Positions 23,423-34,385 of a stretch of DNA of 64,000 bases are shown piece after piece (position 1 is the stretch's first letter; each line of letters opens with the position of its first letter). The DNA is from Pisaster brevispinus (taxonomy: Eukaryota; Echinodermata; Asteroidea; Forcipulatida; Asteriidae). The stretch is from assembly GCA_023634235.1 (NCBI GenBank), contig JAMKCF010000003.1, positions 3,438,958-3,502,957 on the forward strand, given 5' to 3'. Under the pieces are notes generated by a model. It had not been told where the DNA came from. It was given only the letters and a program-made list of their open reading frames with translations, and did no database searches. Position numbers and translations under genes: made by a program.

Positions 23423-26400
23423 GTACTACAAATAGGTACTAAAATAGACCGATCCATTAAGTTCCACCCCTTAGCCTTAGACAACCCTTACATGCTTACC
23501 TTTCAAAATCCACATTCTTTGTTCGATTCTGTTGGACTGAGGACCTCACTAGTAAACTGTAATCGTGCTTTACATGAGTTGTTGAGAGCCCAACATTTTG
23601 AGTTACCATATGATGTCAGGTTTTTGTTAGAGTGAGGAAGGATCTTGGTAAATCTCTCATTGGGTCTTGGGTTAATGCATTGACCAATCTCTAAAGTGAA
23701 CATGCACCCAAATGTTTCCACTTATAAGGATGTGTGGCGCAGGGCATAGCAAGACCCACATATGGATGCCCTTATACGTGTAGTTTCTAAAGTTGGTTTA
23801 CAGTTCAGATAATATCAGAATATTATTTTTTATACATCTGTGTGTGTGTTCATCCATTAATAATGATGAAGACCATCATCATTTTTGTTGGATTACATGA
23901 GTCCAGAAATGGTTCATGGGGGCCCTTTTGTTTGCCAGGCACCATGTAGATTAATAGTCTTCGGTCAGTAAGTGTCACTGGTCTAGTTGCTGCTTAATTG
24001 TTTCAATGCCGCCCCCCCCCCCCAACCCTGCCAATTAATTTATTTACTTGTATGTATATTGAACATAAAACAAAATGGCCACACTGTGGTGTACTGTGAG
24101 ATTCAAACTACCGACTTCCATTTGATGTTTTTAGTGACTTTTTCAAACAAGATGGCATCGAGAGTGAACTAGTTGACAGCAGCGGCTTTAGCAGCGCTGC
24201 TGAATTCAACCATCATGTTGTCATGACAGCAGCTGACTGTGTGCTAGCCATTCACGCCTACCGCAGTGGCCGGCTCCTCCTTGGTAAGATTGTGTTTTTT
24301 TTGTCAGTTGTAGAGTTTGAGGCTTTGCAAGGCTTTACATGTTGCTATTAGGCAAGATAGGGCCAAGCTGTCTAGGGAACCAAAGTCAAGTTCTGGTGTT
24401 TTGATCAACAGAGTGAGGGTTTGAGTTCCTGTCTTGACACTTGTGGACAAAAAAGGGGTTAATTGCACCTCAATTCTTCCCACGACCACACACCCACACC
24501 CCACTCTGAAACTGAGTATGAAATGGATTGAATTTTGGTTATTTGGGGTTAATTGCACCCCCTCCCCAACCATTTCTTTGCCCCTCGTTTGCCCTCCCAT
24601 TTTTAGAGTCTGGTACAATGTATGTGTCAACCTTATGTAATCTCTGTACAGAGATAACCTTAATGGGCAAGAGCAATGTTTGTAAATATATTATCTTGTT
24701 ATTCAATTTTCTAAATGATTGTTGATTTAAAATTGAAGTTTTTCATCCTAGTGCTGTTTCATGTATTTTTTGTGTTATTCATATCTTGCGTGTTTTACTT
24801 TAATTTGTGGTCGTCAGATTTAGTTTTCATTAACAATTGTATCAGCTGAGTTATTGTTTTTATTGTAGTCATTCTCTTTCAGGATCTTGGGGAGTAGGCC
24901 TACATGTAACTATCGTCCTTTTCCTTTATGCATAGTTTTGTATCGAAAGAATTTGTACATATTTTGCATTGTGTAATATTTTTCTCCTCTCACATGTTTA
25001 TTCTAATTATTTGCATTGCTGTATGTGGAAATAATATGTGTCCAGAATTGTGTAAAGACTCTAGAGACTTTTCACTTTCCCTTTATATGTTTATTCAACA
25101 TTGTTATTAATATTCTTGGTCATTTTGTATGTTATTTGAAATGGCTTATACTGCATCTGAAAGATTCTATATTGCATAAGTGCAATTTTGTAAGACCTCC
25201 TGTGTATTTTTCTGTTACAGAGTGCCCTGTACCCTACGGCATAGTGTTTGGTGGCACAGACATCAATGAGTACCCTAAGAGGCATGAGAAATTAAGTACC
25301 ATGACTACAGTCATCATGAAAGCAAGGTAAGCTTGGAATGTTTATAAAGACAAACTACTAACTTGGCATTCTGGTTCTGGTCCTCCCACATCTAAAACTG
25401 AGATATTTCCAACATCTTTTTCGCCACAGGTATCTACAAACCTATGGCTCACAGTGCTTTCTTGGTTTATTACCAGAAAGATACAATAGTATTAAATGGT
25501 AACATCAACAATATTATTCTTTCAGTGATTCTTTGAAAATAATAACCAATTTTCAAGTCTTACTCAACATAAAATAACCTGTCTGAGAAACTCATTACCA
25601 TCAAAGTTATGAAACAGCAAACTATAAATTCTGCTGTATTAGTCAGTTTTTCTTGTGATTTTGTAACTTGATTTTTGAAATAGAAACTGTTACATCATGA
25701 TGTATAAGAATATTATTTTTGTAACTAATACGGCTTCCAATTTTCCCTTAAGCTACTCCAAATGTATACATGAAACCAATGACGCAAGATTTAACTTTCT
25801 CTGTTTTTAGCACTGACTTTCACTTCTAAAAACATTCTGCATAAACTTCTTGAGTACAGTTTTCAGGTTAGTTTTGTCAGACAACTTGAAAGAGCACCAA
25901 CAGGAAAGGGAGTAATTTCTCATGGCACGATTCATGGAAACTGACCAAGCTTCAAATGGAAGCACCAAATAAAATGTTTTAGGACTTTTTGTTTAAATTG
26001 TAATACGTACATGTAATTATCCCACTTTGTTTTTTACATTTTTTTATTACAGGTTTCTTGTGAGTTTTAATCAAGCCATGCGGGATCAGGCTGTTGCATT
26101 ATGGGTAAATGTAATCATTTTTTCTTTACATGATTAAATATATTTTTGCTCATCGCTCACGGATGAAAGTAGACCAAGGCAAAAACTGCATCAACTTGTA
26201 CAAGATAATTCCATGGTAACTCGCATTACCTTGATTATTCAGTTGTCTCGTCAGAATTACTTTTGTAACTCTACATGTTGAGACACATGTGAGTAATAGA
26301 TTTCTTTGAAAGAATGCGTAGCAATGTGAAGGTTGAAATTGAAATTTGCTCATGCGATGGATGAAATTTTCTGCTACTATGGGCAATAATTTTATCATTC

Positions 26401-29400
26401 TGCGGTTATGGCCCATAAATTTGGCAAGGTACTGTAGTGTGCAGAATTCTGTGAGAAGCAGATCCATGAAATTGAAAAGGTCTCTGATACCTGAGATCGA
26501 CACGTTATAACTTGTAAGTAAAAATAATAAATTTCAAAGTCATGACAATCATCCGTGAAAACCAATTATCTGATCCTTGATGTAATGTGAGAAACTGTGA
26601 AGTTACCCTGCTGCACATTTATCAGTTTATGAGGTTTAACTTGAGATTTAAATATCTTTTGCAGCCTGACATTGGTAGCAGACTGTACACCCAGCCACAG
26701 GGTAAGGAAGCTCTTGAATGTAGTGTGGGAAATACCTGACATTGAGTCTGGATGATAGGCTGGGTCTGAATCAAAGTTGAAGAAAAGGCCTATTCGGGTG
26801 GCACAGGCGGGTAGTGCTTAAAGTGCACAGCTCTCATTACTGTGGCCCTGGTTTGATTCCCAGCTTGGGCCATAAATGAATAGAGTTATGTAATGGTTCT
26901 CTACTGTGCCACGAGGGCTTTCTCAGTGCTCTCTAATTTTCCTCCCTCCGGAAAAAACAAACATTTTCAATTTCTGGCTGTGCTCCGTGGTCATATATTG
27001 AATGATGTGACTGACTGCCAAAGGTGCCTTTACATACCCTGCAGCCTGACCACATCGTAGCCGCATCCTTTGCAATTCAGGTTCTCAGCTGTAAGTAAGG
27101 ATGATTAGCCTTCCAAATTGTTATTCAGCAATTCAACCATAGCCACTGCTGAAGCTAAAATTTCAGATACTGCCATATTTCATCCATTCAACATTCTCCA
27201 AACAGTAATGGGCAAATCTGACCAGCCATTGTTTCTGTCATCCCTGGGATGCTGTTGCCTTCCCATACATGTTACACTCTGGGTTTACTTTCATGGTTTT
27301 ACACTGGTGCTTTGTAGAGTTGCATGAAAATCATTGCATGTAAGGTGTTAGAAGAAGTCAATGCAAGGTGCAGAGTATGGAATGGTGGCACAACAGTGAT
27401 CATGGCATAAGTAGTTGCTCAGATTTGTCTATTGATCAAATTAATGTCATCACAAAATGAATGTTGCTTGAGCCATTTTGAGAGTCGGATTCCTGGAGTG
27501 ATACTGTGTTAAGTGCACTTTTTATTCGGCAAAAGTGCAGTTAAATGCGCACCATTTCTTTGCATGGACATTTTTTCAAAATGTGTTCATCAGACTTCCA
27601 TTTGTGGGTCCACAAAAGTTTTGCTTAATCACTTTTTAATGTTGAGCGTTCCCTTCCACAACACACAGGACTGGCTTTGTGTCCCATCCAAAAGACTACA
27701 AAATTATGGTTACGTTTCTTGTTTAAGGACACAAGTGCTGTGACTGGGATCCAAACTCTGACAATACAGAACTTGAGTTTGGTGTACTAGATTGCTGAGC
27801 CACAACACCCTGATTGTCTAAGCATAAATCAATTTTGCTAACAAGAAAAAGGATTAACAGCCAAAACACCATTTACAGTGTATACTGTTTGTGAATGAGC
27901 TTCGTGCTTATTTTTCCTTGGCATAAATTTGTTAAGAGATAGAACCTAGACATAAGGTCATCGCTGTTTCTCACACTCATCACTTGCACGAGCTGGAACT
28001 ATCTGCCACACTACATAAAAACCGCTGGACCGGAAAACTAGTTCAAATCTCTGTTGAAAACTCATTTATTCCATTAGTTTGCAGTTGCTTCTGCTACTTT
28101 CCTGTGTCTATACTTCATTTTGTAACTTTTCATTCTGTATTTTGTAATGAATTTTTTCTGTAAAGCGCTTTGGGAAGCTGGATGTGTGAGGCCCTATGTG
28201 AAAGTCTATCATTATTATTGTTTTCCAGCTTTACCCGCCTTATGAACTTTGACCCTGGTAATTGCTTGATTAAAGTCTACTTGTTCTCTTCATCTCTTTC
28301 AGGAGTGGTAACCTCACCATCCAGCCATTTTGATTTTCACATCCATCTTCGTGATGTGTGTGGCATTCCAGATCACAGCGAGATATTTCTTTTGGTGGCT
28401 GGAATGAGACCAGTCAAGGATCCATTGTATCTGGCTCCCAGGTTTTCAGGTAGTCTGTCAAGTTCTGAAGGTTGTTTTTCCTATAATGATTTAACAATTA
28501 CTAAGCTCACTTGTATTGGTGTGCACAGTATGATAAAGTTGTTTTATGATCAGGTAAATGGGTCAATTTAAAGCCTGTAACACAAAGTGACTACAGCAGG
28601 GCTGCTAAAAAAGATCTTTCTTCAATGCTGTTGCTGCAGCCAACGGCCAGGGCCATAGTCGGTACCACTTGATTGGACATGATTCAAGGCTGCAAGGGAA
28701 ATAAAGTCTGGTTCCTTTTGTGTTAGAAATTTTAGTAATATCATTGTCCATAAACGGGGAGCATGACTAAGATGGGCACAGTGTGCTTCAGGTGTAAATA
28801 TTCAGACACTCTTTCCTTGTTGTCTTCATACAGAGTGGCATAATGAAAACAGAAGTGTTTATCTTGTCATCATGGGACCATCTTTGGACAAACAGGTTGC
28901 AGAAAAGGTCAAACTAACAGCAAAATGGTATGTAGTACTTAAAAATATTAGCATATTTTGAACTTTTTGTTTCTTTTGGGGCTTGCTGGATGGAGGGGGG
29001 CGTTTAGGTTAGGGGATTGTATGCAGCACCATGGGTTGAGTGCACTACACAAAGATGTTTGTGTTTCAAAATGATCTATGGACATTCCATTGTTATTACA
29101 TAGTTAAGAAAAAGTCGTTCTTAAAACCATTCTCATTTCCATTAGAAATTGTTTTGAGAGTTGATTTTTGCTCTGGTGATACCTTACGTCATAAATAATC
29201 TGCTTCACTTTGACTCAAATAACCATAAAACAAGAAAACTACTTCCTTTAAAAAAACAATAAAATAAAATCTTAAAGAGTCTACATGATGTCTCAACATT
29301 GTATGGACAAGTTCATATAGTAAGACCTTTGGTGCTTTTATATTTTCTGTATTTTTACCAAGGTTGTATTTTCCATGATGTACACGAATGCAAAAAATAA

Positions 29401-32400
29401 AAATGATTTGCCAGTAACCAACTGAGTCACAAAGCAAGCCACAACCTTTTTGGACTGACAGCAGCGTTGACAAAGTTCATAATTTGGCGTTAGACGCCAT
29501 ATCATTTGGTTTTGTGTGAAAGTTATTTTCAGTCTGAAAGCTCACCGATTTTAAAGTTCATACCAGTACCAATTTATCAGACAATCATAAACTGTTTTTG
29601 TTGTTTTCACTAAAATGTGAACACTGAATTTGTCGAAATGTTTTGCAGGTTGGTCATGTTAGTTGCATGTGGATTTATTGAAAGGCTTGATGGTTAATTA
29701 ATTTACTCTTCCAAAAAACCATTGTGAACTTTCACTTTAAGTGGGATACAATGTTCATGTAGATTGAAAGACTTGTGTGTTCTAAAAAGGTTGTATTTAT
29801 TGCTTTGGTGTTACTTTTACACCAGTGAGTGATAAGCACTGTACCATGCCTGGAATTACACGGAGGCCATGGCCTCTGTTGCCCCTGGTCTTGGTCTTGG
29901 TGCCCCTTCAAAAGTTTTCCATAGACTTTAAGATTTTCCAATGGAAGTGACCTTTACAAATTGAAAATGACCTTGCCCTCTCAAAGATGAAATTCCATAC
30001 ATGCTGTACACTAGGTCATGTAGATACTTTCCAAGTTTTTCAGACAAAATTCAACATTCTACTCAGGTGGGATTAGAACCAGCAATTCCCTGTTGAGCTA
30101 ACCACTCAACCATTGAACGTGACTGGTGATGAGAGGCCAGTTCAAATCCTGTATTTGTTTGCCGTAACATTTCATTTTTTACAATGTGTGCGCAGGTTGC
30201 CAGGGGTGGAGGTGATAGAACCTTTAGCACAAGATGACTGTCATAAAGCCATGCAGGAGTGTACTGCTGTAGTCAACTCATCACTGAGTGAAGGCATGTC
30301 CACCGCTATTCTAGAGGTAGTTAATAATAATAATTGAAATGCATATAGTGCCGGTGTGGTAGGAAATTCTGTCCCCCTAGACATTCTGTCCCTCCATACG
30401 GTACACTGTGTACAAACTTCTTCTGATAGCGCCCTCTTTTGAATTAACCTCCTTCAGCCCATTTTAATTTCCTATATGGGGGACAGAATCTCCGGGGACA
30501 GATTTCCCAATGACACCGATATCGGCATCTCCTGATGCTCATGACTCAAGAACACTAGGCCATCTGGTCACTGGGTCAGATTCTATTAAAAACTGTGTGT
30601 ACCACAAGTCAATATTGTTTCATGTGCCCCACATGCAGATGATTAACAAGCTAACTTTACAACATGTTTTTTAACTGTTGAAATGATAGACCCCTTGCAT
30701 ATGACGTCACACTCTCTAAAAGCACCCTCACTGAGGCCTAAAAGGGGCAGATCATTGAATGAAAGTTGTTCTTTGTGTGTAAAATTGTGCACGTGACATC
30801 AGCGTACCTGTAGCGTTTCGCGTTATGCAAGGCGTCTATAGTTTTGCCCACCAATTGAACAAGATTGGCAAAAAACACAAATGTGACTTTGCAATGAAAA
30901 GTTAAAACATAAATAAATTTTGTGTCCTCTTTGTAACATTGCAGGCTATGGATTTATGTGTACCAGTGATAGCACGCAACATACCAGGGAACAGAACACT
31001 TGTTCAGCATAGACAGACTGGTCTGCTGTATGACAGTCCACAGGTTAGTACCCTTTGCATTAAGGTATCCAGGGTTTGGCCATAATATTTTAGTAACTAG
31101 CCAGGAGGACCAGTTAGTTTGCTTTTTTAGTAATCCATCAGTTTCTTCACTGGTCCAACTTTCATATTTAATCGATGTATGCATTTCTACAAGAAACTAA
31201 CCAGGTGGGACCACTCGGGTGTTTCAGCTGGCACTTTGGCCAGCAAACCACTATTAAAGGGGAACAGTGGTATCAACTGTTGGGGGGGGGGGTAGGAGGC
31301 AACCTGTTCCCCCTGGCAGCATGTGTGATATTTTGTGTCAATTGTGTATTATGCCGAAGGTGTCTCTTTTGCATAGTCAGCCAATGGGAAACATTGATGT
31401 TTCCCCTCCCTTTCAACCTAACCCCGACCCGAAATCCTGTCTTTATGAACCCCACCACCACCACCAACGCCTCAAACTCTCCCCCACCCTACACCCCTAT
31501 TGTGTATACATGTATATACATGCACTGGCTACTAGCCTTCTTTTGTATATGTATTTTGCTTTGATTTAATTGTTTTTCCACCAACAATTTGTAACTTATA
31601 TTTATCTTCTTATTGCATTTTGATGTCAATTGTATATTATGCCGAAGGTGTCTCTTTTTCATACTTAGCCTATGGGAAACATTGTCGTTTCCCCCTCCCT
31701 TTCAACCTAACCCCGACCCGAAATCCTTTCTTTATGAACCCCACCAACTCCACCTTGAAATCTCCCCCACCCCACACCCCCAAAATAATTGTGATACACC
31801 TGTATATACATGCACTGTAAAGGCTACTAGCCTTCCATTTATATGTATTTTGCTTTGATTTAATTGTTTTTCCCCCAACAATTTGCAAATTAAATTTGTC
31901 TTGTTATTGCATTTTTGATGTACATGAAATCTCACTGGTTTAAATAACAGGTTTACGAGGATATTTGTCATGAAAAGTATTTCTTTATATTTTCATGTTG
32001 TTGCTGAACATTACTAATCTTTTGGTATGTCTGAGTTCTGCTTCTAATTTGTTTCCTTATACCTATTCCTCATGTCATTTACGTATTTACCTTTCATTGA
32101 TGAATATGCTATAAATGTACCTTATTTTATTTGTACAATCCCCTTGAAATGATTGGTTGTTTTCTCATATTCTTCCAGTGTTTTAATATTTACCATTGAA
32201 TGCAATGAACTGAGAATCACACAAATTTGTATGCTGATTTGAACCATTTATGTCTTTTTCCACAGATGAATTAACCATAAAATATCATTGAATAAGATTT
32301 GACAAACTTTGTGCATAATGATGTTTTTTTTTCTAAATGCTATGTTTTCTCCCAACTGTTTCTTAAAGAATGAATTTGTATTTTGTATTTATATGATGTT

Positions 32401-32814
32401 AATTTTCTAGCGTGATGTTTTAATACAGTTTTCAGTATGTTTTATTAATGTATATTTACTTGTAAAGAAATGTGGTATATTCTCACCTTTGTTTTAAATG
32501 GAAGACTTTTAGACACTTGGCAGCGGACATACCAGATAGCTTTGCATTGTTTATTATCATCATGCACTTATTTTATGAGAAGAATGGATTACTGGCAAGT
32601 CTGCTGCCACCTAGTGTCCGCTGGTTCAATCTGAAACTTACTTCTGGCATATTTTCTTCTTTAGGAGTTTATCTCCTTGGCCAAAGATCTTCTGGCGTCC
32701 CCTGAGCAGAGGTCAGTAATCACTGCAAAGGCCAAGCAGTTGGTCAAGTCCTGTCACTCAGCAGAAGAGGAGAGGTGTATGTACACCAGTCTCATCAAGA
32801 AACTGGTGCCCTGA
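23355..32814 (+). CDS. GLT1D1: GLT1D1, predicted GT4-type glycosyltransferase (complete, ten exons)
   Basis: Ten exons (23355-23422, 24135-24283, 25221-25326, 26053-26104, 26665-26701, 28303-28449, 28834-28927, 30196-30316, 30945-31043, 32665-32814) join in frame to 340 codons plus TGA; I recall about 346 for the human protein. The N-terminus [15 protein letters not shown] aligns with human MRLLFLAVLRPHTGN, and the first 73 residues align without gaps. The Rossmann-like segment [11 protein letters not shown] is present. The donor-nucleotide half has the GT4 motif E-x7-E ([10 protein letters not shown]), followed by [10 protein letters not shown]. The protein is a predicted soluble GT-B glycosyltransferase; the acceptor is unknown, even in vertebrates as far as I know. 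No signal peptide or membrane segment is seen. The start codon was chosen by homology; its context (T at -3) is weak. It is convergent with the receptor gene to the right. Confidence 0.95.
24135..24283 (+). CDS. GLT1D1: GLT1D1 coding exon 2
   Basis: The acceptor is GATGTTTTTAG and the donor CTTG|GTAAGA. It encodes [11 protein letters not shown]...[19 protein letters not shown], corresponding to human residues about 24-73 (LALHLYRGGRLL). Confidence 0.93.
24352..24510 (+). mobile_element. Degenerate SINE of the tRNA-Ser/Leu-like family
   Basis: GGCCAAGCTGTCTAG, TTCTGGTGTT, a B-box-like GGTTTGAGTTCC and TTGACACTTGTGG follow the order of the element at 4183. It is heavily mutated. Confidence 0.5.
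25221..25326 (+). CDS. GLT1D1: GLT1D1 coding exon 3
   Basis: It follows TTTTTCTGTTACAG and ends at AAGCAAG|GTAAGC. It encodes [18 protein letters not shown], the family signature G-V/I-I/V-FGGTD-V/I-NE, and then TTVIMKAR. Confidence 0.95.
26053..26104 (+). CDS. GLT1D1: GLT1D1 coding exon 4
   Basis: This short exon follows TTTTTTATTACAG and ends at TTATGG|GTAAAT. It encodes [18 protein letters not shown], equivalent to human RFAVAFTESMKEMAQAQW. Confidence 0.93.
26665..26701 (+). CDS. GLT1D1: GLT1D1 coding exon 5 (micro-exon, 37 nt)
   Basis: It lies between ATCTTTTGCAG and CAGG|GTAAGG and encodes [13 protein letters not shown], equivalent to human KVYVQSQG. Both splice phases fit the flanking exons. 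Confidence 0.88.
26796..26970 (+). mobile_element. tRNA-derived SINE fragment
   Basis: GGGTGGCACAGGCGGGTAGTG resembles an A-box region, and GGTTTGATTCCCAG (from 26850) a B box. The tail CTCTACTGTGCCACGAGGG, then CTTTCTCAG and TTTTCCTCCCTCCGG, is typical of invertebrate SINE bodies as I remember them. Confidence 0.55.
27960..28222 (+). mobile_element. 3' end of a LINE (non-LTR retrotransposon), degenerate
   Basis: With a frameshift the segment reads [15 protein letters not shown] and then [11 protein letters not shown], the typical C-terminal end of L2/CR1/Jockey-type reverse-transcriptase ORFs. It is followed by TGTAAAGCGCTTTGGGAAGC and an ATTATTATTG tail. Confidence 0.65.
28303..28449 (+). 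CDS. GLT1D1: GLT1D1 coding exon 6
   Basis: It follows CATCTCTTTCAG and ends at TTTCAG|GTAGTC. It encodes [11 protein letters not shown]... and [18 protein letters not shown], a clear match to human IFLLICGLRQVKDPLYLV at the start of the C-terminal Rossmann domain. Confidence 0.95.
28834..28927 (+). CDS. GLT1D1: GLT1D1 coding exon 7
   Basis: It follows TTGTCTTCATACAG and ends at AAAATG|GTATGT. It encodes [19 protein letters not shown], equivalent to human AWHQEEPNVHLVIVGPEVD. Confidence 0.95.
30064..30117 (-). mobile_element. tRNA-like SINE head, minus strand
   Basis: On the minus strand GGTTGAGTGGTTAGCTC is A-box-like and GGTTCTAATCCCACC B-box-like. It sits 79 bases before a GLT1D1 exon. 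Confidence 0.45.
30196..30316 (+). CDS. GLT1D1: GLT1D1 coding exon 8 (EX7E motif)
   Basis: It follows TGTGTGCGCAG and ends at CTAGAG|GTAGTT. It encodes [19 protein letters not shown] and [16 protein letters not shown]. The two glutamates spaced by seven residues form the retaining-glycosyltransferase EX7E motif. Confidence 0.95.
30354..30516. mobile_element. MITE with GGAAAT-CTGTCCCC inverted ends
   Basis: The left end GTGTGGTAGGAAATTCTGTC pairs with the right end GACAGATTTCCCAATGACAC. There are also internal copies (GACATTCTGTCCC, GGGGGACAGAATC). It is 163 bp and starts 38 bases after a GLT1D1 donor. Confidence 0.65.
30685..30840. mobile_element. MITE with ATAGACNCCTTGCAT inverted ends
   Basis: The left end GATAGACCCCTTGCATATGAC and the right end GTTATGCAAGGCGTCTATA are inverted repeats. 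About 156 bp, non-coding. Confidence 0.55.
30945..31043 (+). CDS. GLT1D1: GLT1D1 coding exon 9
   Basis: It follows TTGTAACATTGCAG and ends at CCACAG|GTTAGT. It encodes [20 protein letters not shown] and TGLLYDSPQ, in phase 0 at both ends. Confidence 0.95.
31337..31918 (+). repeat. Two-copy tandem repeat, period 288 bases
   Basis: 31337-31624 and 31625-31918 share long stretches: ATTATGCCGAAGGTGTCTCT, CCTCCCTTTCAACCTAACC, TGTATATACATGCACTG and TTTTGCTTTGATTTAATTG. The copies differ by scattered substitutions and small indels, so the duplication is not recent. It is in the last GLT1D1 intron. Confidence 0.85.
32665..32814 (+). CDS. GLT1D1: GLT1D1 terminal exon
   Basis: It follows TTTTCTTCTTTAG and encodes [17 protein letters not shown] ... 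SLIKKLVP, then TGA at 32812-32814. It matches human EFVHLAKRLVSDPALEK and QLIRKLEG. Confidence 0.95.
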   Translation, partial: EFISLAKDLLASPEQRSVITAKAKQLVKSCHSAEEERCMYTSLIKKLVP

Positions 32815-33285
32815 AGCTTTGAAGGGATCCATCCGAAGAAGAAAGCAGTTTAGATAGGTGATGAAGTAGTTCACTAATTTAAGGGGATGGGATCTAAGAC
32901 CTTGAGTCAACCCACCCCGTTGCATGTGCCAAACAAGATTAATTATTCGGTCAGCATGAAGAAAGAATATTTGGTCAACAAGAGAAAAACAGCTCCTCAA
33001 AGTGTCTGTAAATATTACTTTTCCCACATTTGTATGGATAGTGTGCTAGTAAATTTTAACCCAGCTCTAATGTGCCTTAACTAGACATTATGCCATAGGA
33101 AGTCCTGAAAAGGTACACAATTGAAAGCAATACTTTTTGAAAATATTTTGAAAAATGCCTGTGGTTTCACTTAATGTATATCGAATTAAATCTGACTTTC
33201 CACCTAAATTTAAATTGTTTTTAGCTAATATTAATTTTATAGAGAAAAAAATGTAGTGTGTTTTTTAATTTGTATAGTTTTTATT

Positions 33286-33505
33286 ATTAAACATGCTGGC
33301 ACGTTTCATAAATTGTTAAAGGTAAACAAAAATGTATTCCCATAAATTTGTTTATTTTAGTTGTTTCAAAATCTACTTTGATTATAGATAGCACAAAAAA
33401 ATGAAATAATTTCACTGCCCGTATACACCACGGGGGCAATGGCAAGTCTAAATCCATGTAACTTGTTAACAGCGAGGGCGCACTGTCGGCATTACGATAA
33501 ATAAA
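33286..33505 (+). promoter_or_regulatory. Candidate GLT1D1 polyadenylation signals
   Basis: ATTAAA at 33286-33291 and AATAAA at 33500-33505 are about 470 and 690 bases after the stop codon. Either could end the transcript. The sequence alone cannot decide between them. Confidence 0.3.
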
Positions 33506-34118
33506 GAATCGCGGTGTGAATGGATGTGCTGTTCTGCTTTGTATCGATGGCGAGCCAGGCGAACCTTATGTACTGCCACCATCGGCTGTTTACAAAGAGG
33601 CTGTTCAGACATAAAAGTGGTGTAACTAAAACCAATTGTTTTCCGTGCCCCACGTACCCCCTCCCCCCATTTGAAACCTAAACAAAAAACAAAAAACAAG
33701 ACGCACCCTTTGTGCCCGCCCCATACCCCAATTTCGCTGTGGATAGAAATTAATTGAATTAATAGTCGGCGGGTAAAGTAATCTTAAACTGGTTGGCTAA
33801 GGCGTTGTTTTTGTTCGGCAGATAATGTGTAGTTTTACATGTATTGGCTGAGAAAAGGCAGCGATTAGCTACATTTTTTCAGAAAATCTAAAGTCGTCGA
33901 GTCCAGGCTTGTGATTTGTCAGAATTTTTCGGTATTTGGAGGATTTCGTATCTTGGATTTGTTGGTTGGCCTCCCTTTGTATCACCGAGTGAAGAGAGAA
34001 GAGGCAAAAACTTATATTTGTTTTGGTAGGCCTTGATAGAGTCTGTGTCCTTGGGTTCAGGAGTCTTGAACCGTTTGTGTTGCAAAATCACTTCCCTGCA
34101 AGTTGCTGTTTATTAGTC

Positions 34119-34385
34119 TGTTTGTTTGTTTGTTTCAGATGATCTTCCTGTCAAGGGAACTCGGCAAACTCCCATAATGTGATATAAACACGAAGCTGGC
34201 AACAGCCAATCTCTCTCATACAAACATTGGTTTAACGTCTATGATTTATGAATGTCATAATCAAGAAATTGTGATTCAGTATTAGATGACAATACTTATT
34301 CTAGTCATTGTGAAATCAGAGGTTAGCTTGTAGGATTCGAACCCACAACCTAGTGATAATAGTTCCAGCGGACGGTATATTGACT
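34119..34385 (-). mobile_element. tRNA-derived SINE with CAAA tail, copy 2
   Basis: On the minus strand this repeats the element at 1240-1504: GTTGTGGGTTCGAATCCT, CTGATTTCACAATGA, AGTATTGTCATCTAA, GAGTTCCCTTG and CATCTGAAACAAACAAAC. Alignment is collinear throughout with about 20-30% differences by eye. Confidence 0.75.

Larger units (their letters stand above)
23423..32664. other. GLT1D1 introns (overview)
   Basis: Nine introns separate the ten coding exons. They hold SINE fragments (24.35, 26.8 and 30.1 kb), a LINE 3' end (27.96-28.22 kb), two inverted-repeat elements (30.35-30.52 and 30.69-30.84 kb), a two-copy tandem repeat (31.34-31.92 kb) and C/G runs at 24012-24023 and 31282-31292. 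Confidence 0.75.

Noticed and set aside
23336..23635. 99-codon plus-strand ORF (reading [16 protein letters not shown])
   Set aside because: The left part is an out-of-frame shadow of GLT1D1 coding exon 1 (ATG at 23355) and the right part is intron; I know no homologue.
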